Source: Astropecten irregularis
Lineage: Eukaryota > Echinodermata > Asteroidea > Paxillosida > Astropectinidae
Length of the DNA stretch: 64,000 nt
Direction of reading: 5' to 3'
NCBI GenBank assembly: GCA_963971285.1
Contig: OZ020254.1
Coordinates: forward strand, 11,966,001-12,030,000
Below the pieces are notes generated by a model. The model saw only the letters and a list, made by a program, of their open reading frames with translations. It searched no databases and had not been told where the DNA came from. The first letter of the stretch is position 1; every line of letters starts with the position of its first letter. A program made the position numbers and the translations under genes. Of this stretch, positions 38,201-50,200 are shown piece by piece.

Positions 38201-41200
38201 CCTTGTCATTGCCTTAGTGTCCCTTGTCATTGCCTTAGTGTCCCTCATCATTGCCTTAGTGTCGCTCATCATAACCTTATTGTCCCTCGTCATTGCCTTA
38301 GTGTCCCTTGTCATTGCCTTAGTGTCCCTCGTCATTGCCTTAGTGTCCCTTGTTATTGCCTTTTTGTCCCTCATCATCGCCTTAGTGTCACTCACCATAG
38401 CATAATGGCCCCTTGTCATTGCCTTCTAAGTGTTCTTCATCATTGCCTTTTTGTCCCTCATCTTTGCCTTAGTGTCCCTCATCATGCCCCCATCATTCAA
38501 TATTTCTGTCTTACTCATGCTTTTTACCTGCAGAGATAAGACATCTGTACTGAGAGCATTGAGCAACACGGTTAAAAGAGTAAGTGATACTTTCCCTTAC
38601 ACGGCTAGTGTTAACATACTTACATTGTTCAAGTATGCAAACAGAGCTTACAGAGTTTAATCCTAAAATTGGTACCCTGCCTAGAAATCCCATGATAACA
38701 AATTTCAATTCAGATATCAAATGGAAATATCGAAACCAAGCATGCATGCAATACCGATTTTTATTTTTGTGTAATTTGAAATAAAACATTTTGCTACGAT
38801 CCCCCCTTTCGTTTTCTCAGGATCCGACAGCGTCTCCTTATTTGTTTCATGACGACCCGTTCCTGCTACCTAGGAATGCCGGAGAAAAGGTAGGAATTTG
38901 CTTGGCATTGGATTCAGCCACAAGTGCCATTCCTCTTATCCAGATAACCGCATAATTTATCTGGACAAGTTGACTTAATTACCGGTAAGCCCTAAGAGAT
39001 GACTTAAAATCGAGATAATTTATCCAGGCAAGATGACTTAGTGAATACTAAGGAATACATGTACTACGAATTTGACATATCCTGATAATTTATCATGCCA
39101 AGACGACTTACTGAAATAAGGAAGTCAACTTGTCCTGATAGTTCACCTTGCAAAGATGACTTTACTAAATTTATCAGGATAAGACGACTTATAAGGTTCA
39201 CTTTGTTGACTTGGCCAGATAAAAATCCGGATATGTCGCCTTCTCGTTTTCCCTAAAAGCCATTTTTTTTGAGATAATCATTGAAACAAGACGACTTGTA
39301 CCACTGTTAAAAAATGATAATTATGTGGTTATCTGGATATAAAATGGAATGGCACTCGTTGGGCGCCGTACATTCATTTTGTAAGGACCAGCCAAACTGC
39401 TATCTAGCAATAGTAGCTTAGAATAGGCTGCCTTCTTTGATACTCATTTGCTGAGAAGCATTGATCTTGTATCTTCATGGATGGGGGCGTCTGTTGGCCA
39501 GTACTGAAAGGTTGTACCATTGAGAGGTCTGGGCCCAATTTCATGGAATCCGTTACCTTAAGCAAAACTTCTTCGCTTACGATAGCAGACTTGTTTTTGC
39601 TTACATTAAGTGTTTTTCACGGGAGAATTTTCTTTCTTGCTACGCCGAGCAGGACTTTCTGCAGGAAGCACATGACAGGGCGTTAGCAGAAAACAAAAAT
39701 CTAGGTTAACTAGCATAGATGTTCTTCGCTATTTAACCGATTTAGCGCCAAAAGTCTTGCTTACAGATTCTATGAAATAGATTTCATGCGTAGCAGTGCC
39801 CGTGAGCAAAAAATAGGCCGTAACAGATTCCATGAAGTTGTGCTCAGGTCTGGTCTCAGGGATATGAGCAGTTAGTTCCTGCCAGTTGGACTATCCAACA
39901 GCTTCCCTCTAAACTTTGGTGTCTTGGTCTTTGACAGTTTGATTTTCTACATGTAGTTGTTATGTAAGCTGTGATATATTTATTTAACTCCCTTGCTTTT
40001 GGGTTGGTTTTGGTCAGTTAAAGGTACTATCAAACTTTGGTAGCATACCGAAACAGAAATCTTCACAGATTTACCTATAATACAGGGTATAAAGACAATG
40101 ATGGTAGAAACATACTTTCGTGGATCGGGTTTGCGGAAACACCGTGTAAGAATCGTTCATACTTTTGCACTTCTATTTCGTTCCCACTTCTCGTCAGGTC
40201 TCAACGTTTCGACTAGCCTGCTCTTGTCTCCTGATGAGGACTAGAGCAGGCTAGTTGAAACATTGAGACTTTATGAGAAGTTTGAACGAAATAGAAGTGC
40301 GAAAGTACGAACGATTCTTAGATGGTGTTTCCTCAAACCCGATCCACATACCAATTGTCACCATTCAAAGCCTCAAATATTTCTAGAAACATACTAGAAA
40401 CAAGCCTAATTTGCATCTTAGAAGCATACTGTTGATCTTCAAAAACTTCCAAAAAAATTTGATCTTCAGAAGATAAAACATTATTGTGAAAAGATTTGAC
40501 AATACTGTGGGACTGGGAATTTCACAGATGACTGTTACTGTATCATTCTTGATTTCTTTGCCCATGAATCTGCATTTCTTTGACAAAAACCAAAGTATGA
40601 TAGGCCCCATATTACCTTTGAGGTTAAAGTATTGCTTGTGGTGAAGTGCACCCAGCAATACCAGTATTCTACCTGTGAACTATTTGTTTTCAATCACTGA
40701 TTTTGTTTTTCACTTTTAATAGTTTTTTGTTGGTTTCATTATTTGCAGAGACGATATAGCCTGGCAGCTGAATCGGGCCGACAGGCAGCCCAGTACGTCA
40801 TCAACAAATGGCCGGAACACTTCCTAGCCATTCAGAGAGACGAGCCTAAAGTGGAGGTATGAATAGCAAGTTGGCCATCAACCTGTGCTGGCACCGGCCA
40901 CAACTGGCCTTCATAGAGGGGCACAGGTGGCAAGTGCTTTAGGCACTCTCCTCTCACCAATTTGGCCCGGGTTCGATCCCGGCTTGGGTCATATGTGAGT
41001 AGAGTTGTGCATTGGTTCTCTCCTATGCTACAAGTGTTTTTTCTAGGTTCTCTGGTTTTCCTCTCTCCACAAAAATCAAACACTTTCGATTTTAGACTGT
41101 ACTTCATGATCAATATACGGGTTGATGTGGCTGGCAGCCTAAGGGCACCCATGAATGCCAGCGTCTCAGTCACGTTGTACAGTAGTACGGTACCATCCTT

Positions 41201-44200
41201 CACAATTTAGCACCCCAGCTGTGATTAAGGCTGGTGAAACTGAAAGGCAGACAAGTTTTGATACCTGCCAACATTTTCACTGCATGCTTGTGGCCGGTGG
41301 CCTCCAAAGTGTTGACACAGGCCACCATTATGGTGACAGCTGCCTCTGCAGTTTAAATCTGGTAACTATTACCGTGAAGATAATGAATAATCACAGAAAT
41401 GATTGGAAAGAAATCTAACTTCAAATAATTAGGGAAATTATGTTCATTTTGCTTTACAACTTTGACATTTTGATAATCCTTTCAAATAGGCATTCTACCC
41501 ACCTCAGAAGCAGTATTTGTTTGATGAGCCAAGCGAAGAAGCCGTCCTAGAGAGAGTAGAGAACTCAGACATGAAAGAGTCACTGGATATGTTCTACAGA
41601 CTCCTTGAAACAGGTCGGTAACCTACCAGAGATAGAAGACACAAAATGTATGTCCAGCTAGAATGACTTCTTAATTGTGTATAAAATACAAAAATACAAG
41701 TAGCACTATATTGACTAACTAGAGTTTAAAAAGAGCATGAGCTTTCGTAGCAACAACTACTTCATCAGATGCAATGAAGTGGCATCATCAAGCAAGGTAT
41801 ATATATGGGGGCCAAGTCTGTGGTCTAGACAAAAGGTAATGATGAGTCACTGATGTAGTCTGACAAGAAACCAGAGTCCCTGTTTAATCCTCTATTGATA
41901 CAGTCTACAGTCTGTGTTCCTATTCCTGATGTCAAACTTGTGGTTGTTCATGCATTAGTGACTGTCCAGTCTGTCCAATGTACACAGCAGTGGGGCACAG
42001 TCTGCAGGTTATGGCATAAACAACATTGCTGGATGTGCAGTTGAATGATCCCTTGATTGAGTACACTTCAACCTTCCAGGCCCCTCACTCAGCCAATTAT
42101 CAGTTGCAGTACTACAACAAAGGGGATTCAAGAACTGGATGGAGAGAGAAGTAGCTGAACAAAAGATCATCCAAAGACTAGACTGTATCAATAGAGGATT
42201 AAACAGGGACTCTGGTTTCTTGTCACACTACATCAGTGACTCATCATTACCTTTTGTCTAGACCACAGACTTGGCCCCCATTATATACCTTGCTTGATGA
42301 TGCCACTTCATTGCATCTGATGAAGTAGTTGTTATGTGGATCAGTTTGCGGAAACACCATGTAATTATCGTTCGTACTATCGCACTTCTATATCGTTCGC
42401 ACTTCTCGCAATTAGGTCTCAACGTTTCGACTAGTCTGCTCTAGTCCTCATCAGGAGACCTGATTACATGGTGTTTCCGCAAACCGATCCACATACCAAT
42501 TGTCACCATGCAAAGCCTCAAATCTTTCTTGAAGTAGTTGTTGCTACGGAAACTCATGCTCTTTTTAAACTCTAGTTAGTCAATATAGTGCTACTTGTAT
42601 TTTTGTATTTTATATATTATCTGACTGACACGGCTACCCACCATTATATTTCTTAATTGTGTGTAATAGCTTATGCTTTCCATACGAGTTTAAAAGGTAC
42701 TATCATACTTTGGTAGCATCCAGAAACAGAAATCTTCACAGATTTTTCTATAACTTACAGGGTATAAAGATGGTGATGGTAGAAACATACTATTACAACT
42801 TTTTGCCCGAAATGCTGTATTTATCCAGAAAAAAGTAAAATCAATTTAGTAACCCGAAATTAGCCACTTTTATAGCCAATCTGTGAAAAAATTTTATGAA
42901 AAGGTTTTTCAACTGATTTGAGTAGGTATGGGTGTCAACATTTACCAAAAAAAAGTTAGGTGGGGTAGGGGGTGGGGAAAGTACTTTTTCTAGGGGTCAA
43001 AGGTCATTGACCTTTTCTAATAAGACTAACACCTGTAAGTAGGCAATAAAATATAGTAAAAGGGTGATTTTGGTGTCAAAATGCAGGGAATCACACCGGA
43101 AGGAGACCAAAAATAAAATTTGAACTCTACGATGAAACCCTGACCTTCCAATTTGAGGTCAAAGGTCATTGACCTCTTGTAATAGCACCGAAAACTGTAA
43201 TTATGCAATAAAACATAGTACATGAATGAGATTTGTGCCAAAAAAAGGGAATCATAAACAATCTATCATATTTTGAACTTGCTTCATAGGTGTAAGCCTT
43301 ACATAATGCCAATACTTAGGCATAAGTGATGGATAATAACTACTACACATCAGCTTGTGTCAAGGTCATTCACTACAAACTGTATCTGAATCTCAATATC
43401 CATGTGTACAAACCTCAAAATACACACGTCATTTGTCCCTTGTACTTTACTAGTGCACAGAACTCTCATTGTCGGCGTTGACCTCCTTGCTTCTTTATAT
43501 TCTTATAAGACAATGGATGCGCTCTTTGAGAGTCACTGTTAGGTACTGCATCTCCTGCTGTGTCTGTGCAGGCCGATGCGGGAATGACAGTCCCTGTAAC
43601 AGGATGGGCAGACGAAGGCTGTGGCTGCTCCATGAGTCTATGGAACTGGCCTTGCGGTCAGCTCTCTTCTACTGGAGGATGGTAATAATGGTTTGACCCT
43701 GCTTCGAACGGCTGACTTCCAGGCTCCATGGTCCTGAGCGAGTCATTCCCATTCCCACACCTCTCAAGTTACGCTTGCATGAATCTTTGAAGCGGTGGAG
43801 GAAGACCGCGAGCTCACCGTAGAGCAGATTCTTTGGGATGCAAGCGGCAAGCGGTGCTGGGTCAGGAGGGCAAAGATAGATGGCAGTCCTGGGCATATCA
43901 ATATAAATTGCTAAGCACAATATCACAATGCTAGTTACTATTGAAACAGGTACAACTCATATAAAAAGGTTAATCGTAAATCTTTGTGAAATCGACCACT
44001 GCCTGCATGCTCAAGCACTTCGGTGGAGGGGATCCGATCCTGAGGCAGCGAATGTGAAAACTGTTGAGCCTTGATCCTCTCCTGAATTGCTGTCTAAGCC
44101 TCACTTGAGTAGAGCATGGTGCTGAGAACGCATGCTCTGTAAACCTGCATCTTGGTGTTGTCAGTCAAGTTGTTGTTGGACCACACCCTCTTTTGGAGCT

Positions 44201-47200
44201 TGTACATCACCCCCACTGCCTTGGAGATCCTGGCGGTGATCTCTGGCTCCAGCGACAGGTTTGATGCGATCGTTGAGCCGAGGTACTGTAACTGGCTGAC
44301 TGGGTTCAGGACGTAGTCCACGATGTGGATGGATGGAGATGAGTCAGTGCCCTGGGACATCACCTTTTTCGCTAAATTGATGCTTCGATGTGGGTCGCTA
44401 GGGCAGCATCAGCAAATATTGCCTCCCTGATGGTGACGCTTCGGACCTTGGTCTTTGCCTAGAGTCTGTCGAGGTTGAGGAGGCACCCATCAGATGTGTG
44501 CAGGTTTACACACCATTGTCGTTTTTCGAAAGGCATAGGACAGGAACGTGGAGAAGAAGATCCCAAAAGAGTGCCGGAGCAAGCACGCAGCCCTGCTTTA
44601 CTCTACTGCTGATCGTCGGGAAACAGATCAGATACTGCTCCGTTTAAGAAAACCGTGCTCTTTATGTCCTTGTGAAAGGATTCCACAATAGTTAGCAGTC
44701 TCCGGGGCCGGGGACAGCCAACCTTCTACGGGATGCTAAACAGTCCGCTTCTGCTGACGAGGTAAAAGGCTTTCATCAGGTCGATGAAGGTGAGGTAGAG
44801 GCATGATCTGCTCGCGGCATTTCTCCTGTTGTTGTCTTCTGGAAAAAAATATGTGGGTAGTAGATTTTCCTGCCCTGAACCCGCACTGTGTCAGACTCAG
44901 GGTAGACTCGCACTGGTGGGACCTGCAGTCAGGCCAGGACCACTCTTGCAAAGACTTTTCCGATAATGTTGAGTATGGAGATATAACCCCTGTAGCTGTT
45001 ACAACCACTGCAGATGCAATTGTGTTTATTGAAAATCACAATTCTGGTGTCACACATGGCCCTCGGCAAAGAGCCCTCATCCCTCCAGCACAGGCAGAGC
45101 AGCTCATGCAGGTCCTGCAGCAGTGCATCATTCCCGCTCTTGATGACCTCAAGGGGTATGCTTTCTTATCTTGGAGCCTGGCCGGTCCGGTCGACAGACA
45201 GTCAATAGCCTTGCTCAGCTCCTCCTCGGTTGGTCCAGCATCCTGCACTGGCAGCTCCTGGGTAGCATTGAGTGCCTCGTCCGACACGACGTTCTGCATG
45301 GACTAGAGCTCAGTGGGTCTCCACTTCAATCTGTCTAACCACATAATATCTGATATGATCTTACAGGGCACTGAATCACTTGGCCACCGCAGAGACTTGG
45401 TCCATCTCAGCAGCGAGAAACTGGATAAAAACTCTGCGGACATTCAACCCCATGGCCTAAACATCCAGGAAGGAAATTTGAGTAACATAGGGAGCACTCG
45501 CCTCTCACCAACGTGGCCCGGCCCGGGTTTGATCCCAGCTTGGGTCATATGAAAGTAGAGTTGTGCGTTGGTTCTCTCCTATGCTATAAGGGTTTTTCTC
45601 CGGGTTTTTCGGTTTTCCTCCCTTTAAAAAAAATCAAACCCTTTCGATCTCAGGCTGTGCTCCGTGATCATATAATGGGTTGATATGGCTGGCAGCCAAG
45701 GGCGCCCTTGAAAGCCTGCTACTCGATCACGTTTTTGTCGCATCCTTCGCAATTCAGCACCCCATGCATGTCTGCGAGTAATTAAAGCAATTAAAGAATG
45801 TTTGTTTCCATTTTACCAATAGAGGAGATCAAACGATTCTTAGGGACAATTAAAATCTTGTATGTTTGTATTCTTGCAGTACAATGTAATGCATATGGCA
45901 TTAATAATCTAAATTTATGTATTTCATCTTCGCGAGCAGAGATGAATGTCTTTTAAACTAACATCAGCTGCACATGAATTTAGTCTGGTTATACACCTCT
46001 TAACCTTTGACCTCTTAATTGAAGGTCAATGTTAAGTTCATAGTCAAAGTGGACATTCATCATCTTGCGGTACACTTAAGAACATTATGACAAATGATGT
46101 GTGTATTTTGAGGTTTGTATACATGTATATTGCTGTTCAGATAGTTTCTAGTGAATGACCTTGACACAAGCTGATGCGTAGTAGTTATTAAACATCACTT
46201 ATGCCTAAGTATTGGCATTATGTTAGGCTTACACCTATGAAGCAAGTTAAAAATATGATAGATTGTTTAGGATTCCCTGTTTTTGGCACAAATCTCATTC
46301 ATGTACTATGTTTTATTGCATAATTACAGTTTTCGGTGCTATTACAAGAGGTCAATGACCTTTGACCTCAAATTGGAAGGTCAGGGTTTCATCGTATAGT
46401 TCAAATTTTATTTTTGGTCTCCTTCCGGTGTGATTCCCTGCATTTTGACACCAAAATCACCCTTTTAATATATTTTATTGCCTAGTTACAGGTGTTAGTC
46501 CTATTAGAAAAGGTCAATGACCTTTGACCCCTAGAAAAAGTACTTTCCCCACCCCCTACCCCACCTAACTTTTTTTTGGTAAATGTTGACACCCATACCT
46601 ACTCAAATCAGTTGAAAAACCTTTTCATAAAATTTTTTCACAGATGAACCCTAATATAGGGTTACTAATTGGCTAAAAACAATTTTGATCTTCGAAAGAT
46701 AAAAAATCCTGTAAAAAGATTTAATAACGCTGTGGCCGTTTTTCACTGTGTTCTCAAAAAGTGGGCATCGTATTGCACTGGGAATTTCATAGATGACTGT
46801 TACTGTACCTGTCTTGATATTTGTGCCCATGAATCTGCATTTCTTTGACAAAACCCAAAGTATGATATTATGAAATTACCTTTAAAGGTGGTATTTCTTT
46901 TTTAACTTCTTGGAGCTTTGGGTAACAAAAATCGATCGCGTCCTGGTGGAACTCCGATAGTTTGATCTTTGATCAAAATTTTATATTTCTATTGTTCCAA
47001 AAACCTTTGTACTGTTTGCATAGGCTTTTAAGTTTTAGAATAAAGCGTCTTGTTGTGAGCATATTTCAGCCCAAACTTGATGTCTGCATGTAATCCTTGG
47101 AATCACTGGGCATATCCTTAGTTTTGATTTCAAGTTATGTTGTCTGTTGCTAGGTGATGCCGTATCCGTGGAGACCAGCAATGCATTGTTGGACCTGCTG

Positions 47201-50200
47201 TGCTACCACTATTACAGTCCAGAAGCAGTGCCAGAGATCGAGGGAACAGCAGAGGAATCCGAGACTCCAGTAAGTAGTTTAGGGTCCAGTCTATGTGCAA
47301 GCAGTTGCAAAACTGCCACAGGTTTTCTATCACCGTACAGTTGTCATACACCAAGATCTATGGGGCAGCAGCATGATAATCTGATATGGGGCTTGCTGTA
47401 GTGCTGGGCGACTATTGAATTTTGAAAGTCGAGTAGTTTCGGACGTAATGCAATAGACTAAAAATCAAATAGCTGAAAACATACAATTTCTTTCATAGGC
47501 CTATTTTTTTTGAAAATGGGTTTAAGTTTTTTTGGGGGGGATGCACTGTAGAATGTGCAATAAGCCTCTCTTGTGTCAACATTTATCAATACACTGAATT
47601 CTTTCACTGTGCGTAAACATCAAAACCTGAATTCTCCAGACTAAAGACACTGTAAAGACATTATATCGTGTGATTCGGGGCAAGCTTTTCCTTAGTTACA
47701 TAACAGACGTCTTGCACCAATGCACTGTTCATAATGCATAATAATGGCACAAAGGAACCAGTCCATTCTAGAGATGGTTATTGCTATGCAAAAGCTTGCC
47801 ACGAATCGTGTGATACATGTACATTTATTAGGGAGTCTAGGGCCACTGATTTTCCGCGATCGCGGAAAACGGACGGAATTCGCGGAATCGGCTCCTTGAA
47901 ACGGAAACTGGATTTTCAAGATGACAACATAAAATCTTTATTTTCCAGTCATATTTTATTATACAACATGCTGAAAATCGTAGAACTTTGTAATAACTGC
48001 AAAAGGCACCCAGAGATATGCAAATAAAAGCGAAAGAAAAGTCCACCTTTTCGGTCGTAAAGCGCCGAAACACCGTCGTACTGTAGGGTAGAAAATACAC
48101 AGCGTACACGGGCAACAGAGCTCACTCAACGGCACACACATCTCAATCGCACGGTGCCTACACAGCGACCACGCGGTGTGTGCCGTGTGGATTTTCCGCT
48201 GTGTGCACGATGCATGGTTTGTTGCGGTCGGAATTAATAGACTTGTCTTGGTCCTTGCAATACTTTAGAAGCGTTTTTTTTTACGTACGTAATCGTGATG
48301 GTGTGAATCAGTCGTGTGAGGGCGCACGATGAACAGCGATCGAACATCTTGGATCAAGACTATGGATGTACAAAATGGCTGCCCATGCGGTCTGATACGT
48401 GAATTCGAAGTCGAAACGATCGCGAGCATACGTCAAATGTAGCGAGTGTTTTCGCTGAATTTATACCGGTAATTAGGGATAATTTTAAGTGTATTCATTA
48501 TTTCGTTTGTCCATTCATTTTTCGTTTGATCATTTTGTAATCTGAATGGTGGTCTTTGGAATCAAGTTGTAGCGTTCCTGTGTCTGTTAATTTCAATTTG
48601 CGATAGGCCCCTATTCAGTATGGCCTATTATTATTTTTGTTCAGAGCTTACGGTTTTACGGGTTAACCGAGTCATGGTCTCACGGTTTTATCAGTTTTTA
48701 TTTCTTTCAAAACCACCCAACCTTACAACAGAATTGAAGCATGAAACTGAGACTCTTTGCTTGTTAATAATTAACCTATGTAATACCCTCTTTAATGCAT
48801 TTTTATGTGCTGAAAAAAGTGAAACGGAATTTTTTCAGCCTGAAGCGGAATTCAGGATTTTTCAAAACGGAATTTGCCCTTTTCTGAAACGGAAAATCAT
48901 TGGCCCTAGGAGTCAGATTGGTGTAGCGGTTCTGTCCTCGCCTGTCATCTCTGGTGGACTGGGTTCAAGTCCGGCTCGGTCCACAAGTCGATTGGGTTTT
49001 CTGTCCCTACCTGATTCCGTGGTTTTTACCCAGAATATTACTCTGGGGCTTTCCTCCCACCTCTAAAACTGATATCTTCTTCTCATCATCTTTCCATCAG
49101 GCTTTCGAGCTACAGTGCCTAGGGCGCTTTTGAGGAATCCTTTCAAAATTACACAAATTAAAGGAACCAGTCCATTCCAGAGATGGGTATCGCTATATGC
49201 AAAAGCTTGCCCCGAATCATGTGATATAGCAACAGAGTCTTTAGTCTGGGAAATTCAAACTGGGGTGTTATATGCAATGAAAGAAGTCTGGGTACCAGAT
49301 GCTATTCAGATAAAGACTAAATCTGAATGCTGTCATCAATTTCATGCAGGAAGTGAACTCTGAAACAAAGGAACTCGTCGACCAATCAGAGGACGGTGAT
49401 AAGAAGGGTCAAAGGTCAGGGAGGAAGCGGACAGGCAGGGAAGCACGATGGAAGTGAGTCTCAATGAAACACGGTCACATAATTTGTGCCGATTTTTCGG
49501 TTTTATTTCAAAGCAGTGTGTTTCCCCCAATGCGAATTCCGAAAAGTTACAGCCTTCTGACAACATCACATAAAAAAATTTTGTCTCCTGAAATATAAAG
49601 GTATAATACATGATTGGTAAATGTCACAGAACAGCACTCACACTTTGTCTGATCAAACATGTACATGAAATGATAAACCTTTGAAAATTTAAGCTCAATC
49701 GGACATCTGAGTCACAAGAAAATTGCGAAAACCTGACTCAATTTTTCTACTAAAACAAATTTCAGTTTTCAGTCTTTGTTTTACTCATTTGTGGATAAAT
49801 ACACCATTTTAGGTGGAAATATTTTAACGGTATGTTTTTACAAGCACCATCTTCATACCCTGAAAGTTGTACTTAAATCTATAAACATTTTTGTTTGGGT
49901 ATGTTACCAATCCAGTACTGTACCTTTAAACTTGTAGAAGGAATGATTATATTTCTTTCCCAACAAGCTTTGACTTATTCTAACATCCTCACATGTATAA
50001 TCGATCGTAGGGCTTCTTGAAATCGATGCGAGGTGAAGAAACCCTTCTGCAGGAATTTTTTGTTGTTGTAATATCTTGATATATTTTCCTCACTTTTTGC
50101 AGAGAACACAACGTGATTGAGAAATTATTCCATGATCTGCCTGAGAGGAATGCTCATAGTTATTGCTCCGTGATTCGAGGAATGATCAAGGTAATCAGTG

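Larger units (their letters stand above)
40018..40619 (+). mobile_element. MITE-1 copy split by a hammerhead-bearing element
   Basis: TTAA at 40018-40021 and the GGTAGCATACCGAAACAG subtype run to TAGAAACATACT. The family resumes after 40395 and ends near 40619. Confidence 0.72.
42313..42559 (+). ncRNA. Hammerhead motif of the right arm, split by a 196-bp insert
   Basis: GCATCTGATGAAGTAGTTGTT (first half) ends at 42333. The second half GCTACGGAAACTCATGC resumes at 42543. The insert sits in the loop of stem II. Confidence 0.6.
41681..42649 (-). mobile_element. Penelope-like remnant with inverted hammerhead arms and 13-bp target duplication
   Basis: The 969-bp insert is flanked by TTCTTAATTGTGT at 41668-41680 and 42650-42662. 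About 230 bp at each end are inverted copies that include hammerhead motifs. Between them (41915-42065, minus) is a short GIY-YIG-type remnant, NVVYAITCRLCPTAVYIGQT. Penelope-like elements are known to carry GIY-YIG endonucleases and hammerheads. The coding part is a broken fossil. The right arm is split by a second insert at 42334-42529. Confidence 0.72.
42847..46667. mobile_element. 3.8-kb DNA element with about 600-bp terminal inverted repeats
   Basis: The ends are TAGTAACCC and GGGTTACTA with a 3-bp duplication ATT (42844-42846, 46668-46670). The inverted arms extend to about 43450 and 46070 and include GGGGTCAAAGGTCATTGACC and GAGGTCAAAGGTCATTGACC. No transposase is visible; the interior is a LINE and a SINE. 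It lies in PTCD3 intron 6. Confidence 0.82.
42690..46885 (+). mobile_element. MITE-1 copy split by the 3.8-kb long-TIR element
   Basis: TTAA at 42690-42693 and 46882-46885. The family motif CAATTGRCCAAAAACAATTT is interrupted at ATT and resumes at 46668. Confidence 0.8.

Noticed and set aside
37727-38539. 270-codon frame of CLSVPHH repeats
   Set aside because: 21-bp minisatellite inside PTCD3 intron 2. The frame is open because of unit length.
43026-43241. Small minus-strand frame MAQISFMYYVLLHNYSF
   Set aside because: It lies wholly in a terminal inverted arm of the long-TIR element and has no coding signature.
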